DNA of 5,538 nucleotides from Planctomycetota bacterium (GCA_016764635.1 JAESRM010000001.1:1-5538), one strand, 5' to 3'; positions 1 through 5,538 are shown, counted from the first letter of the stretch. The notes: generated by a model from the letters alone, not told the origin. Made by a program: numbers and translations.

Positions 1-407
1 ATCAACCCCTTGGCGATCACAAAGCCGAAACGGCCCGTTCGCAGCAGCATTTGCGCGAAGGGATTGAGCTCGATTCCACCGGATTGCAGGTGCACCAGGG
101 TGAAATAGCTGTCGCCCGTGTTCATCAAAGCGACCCAGATAGCGGCCAGCAAAATACCGAGACCATAGAGGTCCACGTAGGTGCCTTCGCGCTCGTCGGG
201 ACGGCGCACATTCCTACGGCGGCCCCCTCCGAAGCTATAACGGGAGAAGCGCGAAGTGGGCTGCTTGCGACGATCGAGTCCACGGGGGAAGTCGCCGGAA
301 GCTTGGGAAACGGTAGGGGAATGTTCCATGCTCGAAGGGCTTTCATCGACCGCTTGGCCCCCTTTGCTGCAGGGCCCAGGCCCAGGAATTTCCTTTTCGT
401 CCCCCAT
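1..407 (-). CDS. DUF5658-type small membrane protein (partial, C-terminus off the left edge)
   Basis: This minus-strand reading frame is open from ATG 407-405 to the left edge, giving about 135 visible codons. Residues 1 to about 75 are polar and probably disordered: a Pro/Gly/Ser-rich stretch, then an Arg-rich segment (GGGRRRNVRRPDERE). A hydrophobic helix follows at about 81-98 (LYGLGILLAAIWVALMNT), then D-S-Y-F-T-L-V-H-L and GGIELNPFAQMLL. The helix plus a D-x-x-x-T-L...ELNP block is, as I recall it, the signature of the DUF5658 membrane family, whose function is unknown. I chose the start whose A is the last base of the truD stop (TGATG), which implies translational coupling. An internal in-frame ATG at 329-327 (MEHSPTVSQ) is the alternative; neither has a clear Shine-Dalgarno. 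It is the last visible gene of the leftward glycosyltransferase-truD cluster. The family call is from memory of the motif, so moderately sure. Confidence 0.75.
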   Translation of the reverse strand, partial: MGDEKEIPGPGPCSKGGQAVDESPSSMEHSPTVSQASGDFPRGLDRRKQPTSRFSRYSFGGGRRRNVRRPDEREGTYVDLYGLGILLAAIWVALMNTGDSYFTLVHLQSGGIELNPFAQMLLRTGRFGFVIAKGL

Positions 408-1630
408 CAGGACGAAACGCCAGGGTCGGGGTGGAAACCTTTTCCAAGTTGGTCGAGCACTGAGGTGGCGAAGGAACCGGAAGGCAGCAGAAAGCACACG
501 GTGACCGCATCCGCTTCCCAAGTGACCTTGAGATCCCCCACCGGGACGCGCAGGGGGCGCCGCCCACCCTTGGGACCGATCGGCCCCAACCCCTCGAAGG
601 ATTCCAGGGTCAGACCCGCATGCTCAAGCACCTGGGACTCGCACTGCAAGGGAACCCCGGAGGTCGCACGCATTTTCTTGCCGAACAGGGGACCCAAAAC
701 GCTCTCGCTTGCCGCGAGTTCGGTCTCGGCTTCCACCTGGCGCGTTTCCCCTTTTTCGGAGCAGCGCACCCAATCCCCGGCCAAGGCGGTCGTCAGCCCC
801 GAGGGCAAAGCCATGCGCCGCGCAACCCAATCGTCAAACAGCGAACTCTGCAGACTCTGCACGTGGAAGCGCCGGTCGGACTTGGGCACAGCGCGCAACA
901 GGGAGTCCACATCCCCGGGTCGACGCGCCATTTGAGCGGCGATCTCCACGGCCTGGCGCGGCACGTCCTGGGCGGCCAAACCTACCCGGCGCCAGTCGCC
1001 TTTGACGTCGTCCGCCAAAGCCTCGCGCAGGGGCACGAGGCCCGGGGACTTGCCCATGTGGCCTTCGGAGATGTAACCCAGCAGGTATTCGCGTTGGCGC
1101 CCTTCCACCAGGTGCCTCCCGAGCTCCGCGTTCATGCCCGCACCGCCGTAGCGCTGGACGCCGAACAGGTTGGGCAGTCCCTGGGACGAAAGCGCCCCGC
1201 AAAGCGCTTCCACATCGCCGCGTCGATCGGCGTCGAGTCCTTTGAGCTTCAACGTAAACTGGTTGCCCGCGTGGGCTCCCCTACGCAATTTGGCCGAACC
1301 ACGCCCGACCTCCAGGATCGTAATATGAGTGTTGTGCAGCTTTTCAAGGCCCGCTTCGTCGGCGCCTTGCACGGACAACCATTGGCGCGTGATGGCGTGC
1401 TTGTCCTTGCGCCCCGCGTAGCCAAAAGCCTCGGAGGAACAGCCCAAGGCGCGGCCCAAAACCCGAATGGCTTGCTCGGTGGTCAGTCCGGTCTTTTCGA
1501 TGTGCAGATAGAGGTGCTCGCCCTCGCCGCTAGGTTTGTCCCGTGCGATTTCATGCACGACAAAGTCCGCGGGCTCTTGACGAAATTGGAACGGGATGGG
1601 TGCCAGGTCAGGCAATAGGTAGTGATTCAT
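407..1630 (-). CDS. truD: tRNA pseudouridine(13) synthase TruD
   Basis: TruD converts uridine 13 of certain tRNAs (such as tRNA-Glu) to pseudouridine in the cytoplasm. The 407-residue product has the family landmarks in order: an N-terminal FRQEPADFVVHEI segment; GYAGRKDKHAITRQW at 70-84, where D76 matches the catalytic aspartate of the E. coli G-x-K-D-R-x-A-x-T motif; RRGAHAGNQFTLKLK at 116-130; LPNLFGVQRYGG at 152-163, the conserved PNYFG-x-QRFG-type motif; and a C-terminal FLLPSGSFATSVL block. It is somewhat longer than E. coli TruD (about 350 residues), with no sign of truncation. The start ATG (1630-1628) overlaps the stop of the upstream glycosyltransferase by four bases (ATGA), and the stop overlaps the next ATG (TGATG), so the three genes are probably co-transcribed and translationally coupled. 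No separate promoter is evident. Confidence 0.96.
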   Translation of the reverse strand: MNHYLLPDLAPIPFQFRQEPADFVVHEIARDKPSGEGEHLYLHIEKTGLTTEQAIRVLGRALGCSSEAFGYAGRKDKHAITRQWLSVQGADEAGLEKLHNTHITILEVGRGSAKLRRGAHAGNQFTLKLKGLDADRRGDVEALCGALSSQGLPNLFGVQRYGGAGMNAELGRHLVEGRQREYLLGYISEGHMGKSPGLVPLREALADDVKGDWRRVGLAAQDVPRQAVEIAAQMARRPGDVDSLLRAVPKSDRRFHVQSLQSSLFDDWVARRMALPSGLTTALAGDWVRCSEKGETRQVEAETELAASESVLGPLFGKKMRATSGVPLQCESQVLEHAGLTLESFEGLGPIGPKGGRRPLRVPVGDLKVTWEADAVTVCFLLPSGSFATSVLDQLGKGFHPDPGVSS

Positions 1631-2421
1631 GATCGCGCCTCTTTCAGTACTTCTTCGTACACCGCAAGGGTGCTTTCCACCATGGCTTCCAGGGTGAATT
1701 GTTTTTTGACTCGCTCCAATCCGCGTTCGCCGTATTCGACGCGCAGACCGTCGTTTGCGGCCAAAGCCAGCATGGCTTGGGCCAAGGCTTTCGCATCGTC
1801 CACCGGCACCAGCTCACCGGTTTGCCCGTGCTCGACGACCTCGGGAATGGCGGAGACCTGGGTGGAGAGCACGCACAGGTTGGCGGCCATGGCTTCCAGA
1901 AACACGAGGCCCAAACCCTCCCAGCGACTGGCCATCACGAACACGTCGCAGGCGCCCAGGATGGCGGGCACGTCGCGGCGGATACCGGTCAGGATCACGG
2001 AACGGTCTTCGAGCAGGTTCAGGTCGGAGGCCCAACCTTGGGTCTTCTCCATGCCATCCGCAAATGGATCATCGCCCACGATCAGAAGGCGCAGGTCGCG
2101 GGTCGAATCGCTCCAAGCCTCTTTGGCCTGGGCAAAGGCCTGCAGCAAAACGTCGTGGGCCTTTTGCTCCGCAAGGCGTGCCACACAAACGAAAACCACG
2201 TCGCGCTCGCCAAAACCAAACTCAGCGCGCAACTTCTTGTAGCTCTGCGCGCGGTCGGCAAACGAAGCCATGAACGGCTTCGGATCGATGCCATAGTAAA
2301 TGCAGACCAGGCCCTTGCCGGTCAAGCGTCCGTGTTCTTGAACGAAGCGCGCCACGTGCTGCGAGAGCGCAATCGTGCGCACGGGCAGACGCCCGAGCAA
2401 GCCATGCAAACGCGGGGAGAC
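1627..2421 (-). CDS. GT4-family glycosyltransferase, C-terminal part only (5' end missing at the join)
   Basis: About 264 codons at the C-terminal end of a GT-B fold glycosyltransferase of the GT4 (Glycos_transf_1) type, which transfer sugars from nucleotide-sugar donors to lipid or glycan acceptors. Counting from the TTG at 2562, the residues that belong here are 48-311. Visible are IYYGID (88-93), VFVCVARLAEQKAHDVLLQAF (123-143, the usual V-x-R-L-x-x-QK-x-x-x-x-L-L-x-A-F element), LLIVGDDP (159-166), VILTGIRRDVP (189-199), and the donor-site E-x7-E motif EGLGLVFLE (E215, E223), then AIPEVVEHGQTGELVP. The N-terminal acceptor-binding Rossmann domain is absent: upstream of about SPRLHG (residue 49) the frame switches to unrelated SDR sequence, so the true start is not in this window. 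The stop overlaps the truD start (ATGA). Donor and acceptor cannot be read from the sequence; exopolysaccharide, LPS and glycolipid synthesis are all possible. Confidence 0.88.
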   Translation of the reverse strand, partial: VSPRLHGLLGRLPVRTIALSQHVARFVQEHGRLTGKGLVCIYYGIDPKPFMASFADRAQSYKKLRAEFGFGERDVVFVCVARLAEQKAHDVLLQAFAQAKEAWSDSTRDLRLLIVGDDPFADGMEKTQGWASDLNLLEDRSVILTGIRRDVPAILGACDVFVMASRWEGLGLVFLEAMAANLCVLSTQVSAIPEVVEHGQTGELVPVDDAKALAQAMLALAANDGLRVEYGERGLERVKKQFTLEAMVESTLAVYEEVLKEARS

Positions 2422-2430
2422 AGCAAAGCC
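2415..2430. other. Probable chimeric junction between two genomes
   Basis: On the minus strand the reading frame changes from SDR sequence (ending near SVAEDGFA) to GT4 sequence (starting near SPRLHG) within a few codons around position 2422. Both proteins are cut inside their folds: the SDR loses its catalytic half and the GT4 loses its acceptor domain. Base composition and codon style also change here, with strongly G+C-rich DNA to the left and more moderate DNA to the right. I see no transposase, terminal repeat, integrase site or tRNA at the join. The simplest reading is an assembly or cloning chimera; a real recent rearrangement cannot be excluded from one sequence. The exact base is uncertain by several positions. 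Confidence 0.78.
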
Positions 2431-2633
2431 GTCTTCGGCAACGCTACCGGTACAGACAACGGCCTCGCCACCCATTTTTCGGATCAGTTCTGCGGTTTCA
2501 TTGGCCGGATCAGCATCCAGATCATTCACCACAATCCGTGCGCCATCACTGGCCAGTTTCAACGCTATTTCACGGCCAATACCACGGCCCGACCCCGGTA
2601 CAGTGCTGCGCGCCCGTCAAGTTTAGCAGTCAT
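2422..2633 (-). pseudogene. Short-chain dehydrogenase/reductase, N-terminal fragment, frameshifted and truncated
   Basis: SDRs are NAD(P)-dependent Rossmann-fold oxidoreductases; next to a thiolase and an acyl-CoA ligase, a 3-hydroxyacyl-CoA or similar dehydrogenase is the likely role (inference). The real start is ATG 2633-2631, read as MTAKLDGRAAL. After codon 11 one base is missing between 2601 and 2600. Restoring it gives PGSGRGIGREIALKLASDG, the cofactor-binding T-G-x-x-x-G-x-G region, then ARIVVNDLDADPANETAEL and GGEAVVCTGSVAEDGFA. The acidic residue after the second strand (VVND) is typical of NAD(H) preference. Read without correction, the frame stops at TAG 2567-2565. The fragment ends at about 2422 where GT4 sequence begins, so the catalytic Y-x-x-x-K is absent. 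It follows the thiolase stop by 11 bases, so the two form one leftward unit. The frameshift may be a sequencing error or a real mutation. Confidence 0.85.
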
Positions 2634-2640
2634 GTTCCTT

Positions 2641-2645
2641 CTCCC
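2641..2645 (-). promoter_or_regulatory. Ribosome binding site fixing the SDR start
   Basis: On the minus strand the sequence reads GGGAG, then seven bases, then ATG at 2633. It overlaps the last base of the thiolase TAG stop (2647-2645). A good site at normal spacing supports ATG 2633, not the downstream TTG at 2562, as the genuine SDR start, and shows that the frame break after codon 11 lies inside the coding region. Confidence 0.7.
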
Positions 2646-3829
2646 TATGCTTTTTCATAGAGGGTCACGACACATGCGCCACCCAGACCAAGGTTATGCT
2701 GCAGTGCCAAACGTGCGCCATCAACTTGGCGCGCCTCGGCCGTGCCGCGCAATTGCTGCACCAGCTCGGCGCATTGCGCCAGACCAGTCGCGCCCAGTGG
2801 GTGCCCTTTGGACAATAGGCCGCCCGACGGGTTGGTCACGTATTTGCCGCCATAAGTGTTGTCGCCATCGTCAACGAATTTACCCGCCTCGCCGCGACCA
2901 CACAGGCCCAACGCCTCATAGGTGATCAGTTCGTTATGGGCAAAACAGTCGTGCAGCTCGACCACATCAATGTCTTGCGGGCCAATGCCTGCGGCCTCGT
3001 ACACCTGATCGGCGGCGTTTTTGGCCATGGTTGATCCAACAACTTCGCGCATGTCGTGGGCGTTAAAGGTTGCAGGGCTGTCTGTAGTCATGGATTGCGC
3101 ACGGATACACACAGATGAATCCTGCCCGTGTTTATTGGCAAATTCTTTGGAGCAGACAATCGCCGCCGCAGCGCCACAGGTGGGCGGGCAGGCCATCAAA
3201 CGGGTCATCACGCCCGGCCAGATTAGCTTGTCAGCCATAACTTCCTCGGCGGTGACTTCTTTGCGAAACAGCGCAATCGGATTTTTTGACGCATGGCGGC
3301 TGGCCTTGGCGCGGATTTTGGCGAAGGTTTCCATTGTGGTGCCGAATTCATCCATATGCGCCTTACCGGCTCCGCCGAAATAGCGCAGTGCCAGCGGCAG
3401 GCCGTTATCGCCTACAATATCATCAGTGGCATCATCAAAGAATTGAAACGGGCTGACCCGGTCATCAAACACCGCGCCAATCGCACCCGGTTTCATCTGC
3501 TCAAACCCCAGTGCCAATGCACATTCAACCGCGCCGCTTTCCACCGCTTGGCGGGCCAGAAACAAGGCTGAGGATCCGGTAGAGCAGTTGTTATTTACGT
3601 TTATAATCGGAATGCCCGTCATGCCCACATGATAAAGCGCGCGTTGGCCACAGGTGCTATCGCCGTATACATACCCCACATAGGCCTGCTCGATCAGCTC
3701 ATAATCCAGCCCCGCATCCTTTAACGCAGTGCGTGTGGCATTGGCAGCCATGATGTCATAGCTTTCAGATGCGCCGGGTTTTTGAAAGGGGACAATCCCG
3801 ACACCGCTTACATAGGCTTTTCTCGACAT
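2645..3829 (-). CDS. SCP-x type thiolase (thiolase domain only)
   Basis: Thiolases of the sterol carrier protein X type cleave 3-oxoacyl-CoA with CoA; the animal enzyme acts on 2-methyl-branched and bile-acid side-chain CoA esters. The 394-residue product shows the subfamily motifs in order: NVNNNCSTGSSALFLARQ at 77-94 with nucleophile C82; VELHDCFAHNELITYEALGL at 290-309, the SCP-x version (HDCF) of the N-E-x-F-A block; DNTYGGKYVTNPSGGLLSKG then HPLGATGLAQ at 323-352, with H343 the usual catalytic histidine; and a C-terminal LQHNLGLGGACVVTLYEKA very like the vertebrate protein as I recall it. The C-terminal SCP2 lipid-carrier domain of eukaryotic SCP-x is absent, as is usual in bacteria. Some relatives (Ltp2-like) are aldolases that need a DUF35 partner; the intact cysteine and histidine and the lack of a visible DUF35 gene favour a true thiolase. 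AGGAG lies six bases before the ATG. It is first in the leftward unit and divergent from the acyl-CoA synthetase. Confidence 0.94.
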   Translation of the reverse strand: MSRKAYVSGVGIVPFQKPGASESYDIMAANATRTALKDAGLDYELIEQAYVGYVYGDSTCGQRALYHVGMTGIPIINVNNNCSTGSSALFLARQAVESGAVECALALGFEQMKPGAIGAVFDDRVSPFQFFDDATDDIVGDNGLPLALRYFGGAGKAHMDEFGTTMETFAKIRAKASRHASKNPIALFRKEVTAEEVMADKLIWPGVMTRLMACPPTCGAAAAIVCSKEFANKHGQDSSVCIRAQSMTTDSPATFNAHDMREVVGSTMAKNAADQVYEAAGIGPQDIDVVELHDCFAHNELITYEALGLCGRGEAGKFVDDGDNTYGGKYVTNPSGGLLSKGHPLGATGLAQCAELVQQLRGTAEARQVDGARLALQHNLGLGGACVVTLYEKA

Positions 3830-3882
3830 TGGTTTCTCCTGTTGTGGCTAGGGCTGGGTTAGTAGAAAATAACAAAACAGTC

Positions 3883-3910
3883 TTGGAAATTATCTAACAT
3901 CTGTTAGATT
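3883..3910 (+). promoter_or_regulatory. Candidate sigma-70 promoter for the acyl-CoA synthetase
   Basis: TTGGAA (3883-3888), a 16-base spacer and TAGATT (3905-3910) form a moderate match to a housekeeping promoter, placing the transcript start near 3917 with a short leader before ATG 3935. The inverted repeat at 3892-3909 fills the spacer and -10, as expected for a repressed promoter. The match is imperfect, so confidence is limited. Confidence 0.4.
3892..3909. promoter_or_regulatory. Palindromic operator, copy 1
   Basis: A perfect 8-2-8 inverted repeat, ATCTAACA-TC-TGTTAGAT, sits between the divergent starts and ends 25 bases before the acyl-CoA synthetase ATG. Size and symmetry suit a dimeric helix-turn-helix repressor; TetR-family regulators commonly control acyl-CoA catabolism genes from such sites (inference, and no regulator gene is in the window). 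A near-identical copy at 5502-5520 makes chance unlikely. It overlaps the candidate -10 of the rightward promoter, so binding would block the synthetase and could also affect the thiolase unit. Confidence 0.75.
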
Positions 3911-3934
3911 TACCGTGACTAATGGAGAAAATCA

Positions 3935-5470
3935 ATGGATAATACCACAATGGACACGCCAATTCAGCACGCGGCACAAACCGATGTTTACCATCTTTTC
4001 CGAGGCCGTGTGGCGGCTATGCCCGAGGCTGTCGCATTAATTGATCAGGGGCGGCAGTTCAGTTATCTGCAATTGCAGGGGCGGGTTGACAGGCTTGCGG
4101 CGCATTTCACAAGCCTTGGGTTGGGGGCAGGGGACCGCATTGCAATCCTTGCGCGCAACCGTAGCGAATATATCGAGGTCGAGCTGGCGGCTGCGGCCAC
4201 CGGTTTGATTGTTGCCTGTCTGAATTGGCGGCTATTACCCGCTGAGCTGCACCATTGTATAATGCTGGTTTCTCCAAGCCTGATCCTGACAGAAACTGAT
4301 TTGCAGCCGCTGCTGATAGATGTTTCCGAAATTGCACAAACAACTTTCGGCACAGAATACGAAGATGCCTTGGCGCAGACCTCTGATTTTATCGCCAAAC
4401 CGCAGAATCCCGAAGCGGGGCTGGTTATTCTTTACACAAGCGGCACCACCGGCATGCCCAAAGGCGCTGTTATCAGCCACCGCGCGATAATCGCCCGCAC
4501 TGCTGCCTTTGCCTCGGAATTGGGACTGGCCCCGAGCGACGGGTTTGTTGCGTGGGCCCCTATGTTTCACATGGCTTCAACCGATCATGCACTGGCTACG
4601 CTGTTGCGCGGCGGCACGGTGGTGATGATCGACGGTTACGTGCCCGAGGCTATTTGCCAAGCGATCGAGGCGCATCACATTGGCTGGATGGTATTGATCC
4701 CGGGCATGATTGAGCCGCTGATCGCCCACATAAAACCGCGCGGCATAGACCCCAAAGGTATCCACGTTTGCGGCGCGATGGCCGATCTGGTGCCACCGCA
4801 TCAAATCGGGGAGATTACCAAACTGCTAAATGCGCCTTATCTGAACAGTTTCGGTGCCACGGAAACCGGATTGCCGCCTGCCACACGCTCGGTCATTCCT
4901 ATCGGGGTGGTTCCGGAAACCCTGCCCAAACAACCGAGCGCATTTTGCGAATTGCGGTTAGTCGATGAGGCCGGCAATGATGTTCCCGACGGCACGCCTG
5001 GCGAATTGCTGATGCGCGGCCCAACCCTGTTTTCGGGCTATTGGAACGCGGACGACGCAAATGAGGAAGCCTTTCAAGGCGGATGGTTCCACATGGGCGA
5101 TGTTTTCCGCCGCAATCCGGATGGCACCCTTGATTTTGCGGATCGGGCCAAATACCTGATCAAAACCGGCGGCGAAAATGTTTACCCCGCTGAAATTGAA
5201 CGCGTGCTGATGGCTGACCCGCACGTTACGGATGCCGCCGTTGTGCGCGTTTCTGATGACCGCTGGGGTGAGGTACCCGTTGCCTTTGTCTCCTGCGACA
5301 GCGACGATGTGAGCAGCGACCACCTGCTGGCAATTTGCCAAACCGCTTTGGCACGTTACAAACATCCCCGTGATATCCGCATTATTGCATTCGAGGATTT
5401 CCCCAGATCCACCAGCGGCAAGATTCAGCGCCATGTTCTTGAGGCACGCCTTCGTTCGGATAACAAATAA
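3935..5470 (+). CDS. Acyl-CoA synthetase (AMP-forming; ANL superfamily)
   Basis: Activates a carboxylic acid with ATP to an acyl-AMP and then to the CoA thioester. The 511-residue protein has a complete set of adenylating-enzyme motifs: the P-loop-like LVILYTSGTTGMPKGAVISH at 163-182; FHMA at 211-214; YLNSFGATETG at 302-312 (the Y-G-x-T-E region, here F-G-A-T-E); GELLMRGPTLFSGYW at 356-370; GWFHMGDV at 383-390; the hinge block DRAKYLIKTGGENVYPAEIE at 403-422; and PRSTSGKIQR at 490-499 with catalytic K496. Length is normal for medium/long-chain or aromatic acid-CoA ligases, and there is no signal peptide. ATG 3935 is preferred over the in-frame ATG five codons later because GGAG lies seven bases upstream of it. 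It is divergent from an SCP-x thiolase and flanked by two copies of the same operator, which points to an inducible acid-degradation pathway. The acid cannot be deduced; branched-chain, isoprenoid or sterol side-chain acids are inferred from the thiolase neighbour. Confidence 0.94.
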   Translation: MDNTTMDTPIQHAAQTDVYHLFRGRVAAMPEAVALIDQGRQFSYLQLQGRVDRLAAHFTSLGLGAGDRIAILARNRSEYIEVELAAAATGLIVACLNWRLLPAELHHCIMLVSPSLILTETDLQPLLIDVSEIAQTTFGTEYEDALAQTSDFIAKPQNPEAGLVILYTSGTTGMPKGAVISHRAIIARTAAFASELGLAPSDGFVAWAPMFHMASTDHALATLLRGGTVVMIDGYVPEAICQAIEAHHIGWMVLIPGMIEPLIAHIKPRGIDPKGIHVCGAMADLVPPHQIGEITKLLNAPYLNSFGATETGLPPATRSVIPIGVVPETLPKQPSAFCELRLVDEAGNDVPDGTPGELLMRGPTLFSGYWNADDANEEAFQGGWFHMGDVFRRNPDGTLDFADRAKYLIKTGGENVYPAEIERVLMADPHVTDAAVVRVSDDRWGEVPVAFVSCDSDDVSSDHLLAICQTALARYKHPRDIRIIAFEDFPRSTSGKIQRHVLEARLRSDNK

Positions 5471-5501
5471 AACCGCCACCAAATGATTGCTTGATTATAA
5501 T

Positions 5502-5520
5502 TCTAACATATGTTTGATTT
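5502..5520. promoter_or_regulatory. Palindromic operator, copy 2, with adjacent TATAAT
   Basis: TCTAACA-TA-TGTTTGA (5502-5517) is the same inverted repeat as at 3893-3908, with one arm mismatch. Over the 19-base block including the trailing ATTT-type flank (TCTAACATxTGTTxGATTT), 17 bases are identical between the two copies. Its centre, AACATATGTT, is itself a perfect palindrome. A TATAAT directly abuts it at 5496-5501, and TTGATT at 5491-5496 sits where the copy 1 -35 would be, within one base. It lies 31 bases after the synthetase stop. By analogy with copy 1 it should control a rightward gene starting just beyond the right edge. I see no terminator hairpin between the synthetase stop and this site. 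Confidence 0.7.
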
Positions 5521-5538
5521 TAGCCACGACTGCCAATA

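Larger units (their letters stand above)
3830..3934. other. Divergent intergenic control region
   Basis: This 105-base A+T-rich gap separates the thiolase and acyl-CoA synthetase starts. It must hold promoters for both directions, since both flanking genes begin here. It contains one operator-like inverted repeat (3892-3909), a candidate rightward promoter (3883-3910), and a ribosome binding site for each gene: AGGAG at 3836-3840 on the minus strand, and GGAG at 3924-3927 on the plus strand, seven bases before ATG 3935. I could not pick out a convincing leftward -35/-10 pair. Confidence 0.8.

Noticed and set aside
125..346. Minus-strand 73-codon frame beginning MKALRAWN
   Set aside because: It overlaps the DUF5658-type gene in another frame. 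The membrane helix and ELNP motif are in the frame of ATG 407/329, not this one.
51..935. Plus-strand open frame of 294 codons
   Set aside because: It lies opposite truD and the DUF5658-type gene, crosses their boundary, and its translation is Arg/Pro/Ser-rich with no family motif. It is an antisense shadow in G+C-rich DNA.
620..1618. Plus-strand open frame of 332 codons
   Set aside because: It lies entirely antisense to truD, which has clear catalytic motifs. The predicted protein has no recognisable fold signature.
2415..2430. Insertion sequence, integration site or recombination signal at the join
   Set aside because: I found no terminal inverted repeat, target duplication, transposase remnant or tRNA end around the junction, which favours an artefact over a mobile element.
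1699..2925. Plus-strand open frame of 408 codons
   Set aside because: It runs antisense through the glycosyltransferase, across the chimeric join, through the SDR and into the thiolase, so it cannot be one natural gene. Its length is accidental.
4958..5482. Minus-strand 174-codon frame opposite the acyl-CoA synthetase
   Set aside because: It is antisense to the most conserved C-terminal motifs of the synthetase and shows no motif of its own.
5471..5501. Rho-independent terminator after the acyl-CoA synthetase
   Set aside because: No G+C-rich stem followed by a T run is present. The only symmetry nearby is the operator-like repeat, which lacks terminator features.
1..5538. CRISPR array, tRNA/rRNA, riboswitch, toxin-antitoxin or defence genes
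   Set aside because: No repeat-spacer pattern, no RNA gene signature, and no coding region outside the metabolic, tRNA-modification and glycosyltransferase genes described.

Overview
This 5.5 kb window appears to be two unrelated pieces of bacterial DNA joined at about position 2422. The left piece (1 to ~2421) is G+C-rich and carries three tightly overlapping minus-strand genes: a GT4-family glycosyltransferase that has lost its N-terminal half at the join, a complete tRNA pseudouridine-13 synthase (truD), and the start of a small membrane protein of the DUF5658 type that runs off the left edge. Hand counts of one sample line each give 39/60 G+C at 841-900 and 29/60 at 4261-4320. I cannot name the host of the left piece.

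The right piece (~2422 to 5538) is less G+C-rich and reads like an alphaproteobacterial (perhaps Rhodobacterales-like) catabolic locus; that host guess comes from product type and codon style only. It holds a divergent pair of transcription units. Leftward are an SCP-x type thiolase and then a short-chain dehydrogenase (SDR), of which only about 70 codons remain before the join. Rightward is a complete acyl-CoA synthetase. The 105-base gap between them contains a perfect inverted repeat, ATCTAACA-TC-TGTTAGAT, overlapping a plausible promoter. A near-copy (17 of 19 bases identical) lies after the synthetase, just before the right edge, and probably serves a further rightward gene outside the window. 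The picture is a small regulon for activating and beta-oxidising a carboxylic acid: ligase makes the CoA ester, SDR is a candidate hydroxyacyl-CoA dehydrogenase, and thiolase cleaves the 3-oxoacyl-CoA. SCP-x type thiolases suggest a branched-chain, isoprenoid or sterol side-chain substrate; this is inference.

At the join, the SDR N-terminus and the glycosyltransferase C-terminal part happen to be in the same frame, giving an open frame at 1627-2562 that looks like a 311-residue fusion protein. Both partners are cut inside their folds, the base composition changes there, and the SDR start carries a separate net -1 frameshift. An assembly or cloning chimera is therefore more likely than a true fusion gene. 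I see no new defence, mobile or RNA-based system. The most biologically interesting signal is the duplicated operator.
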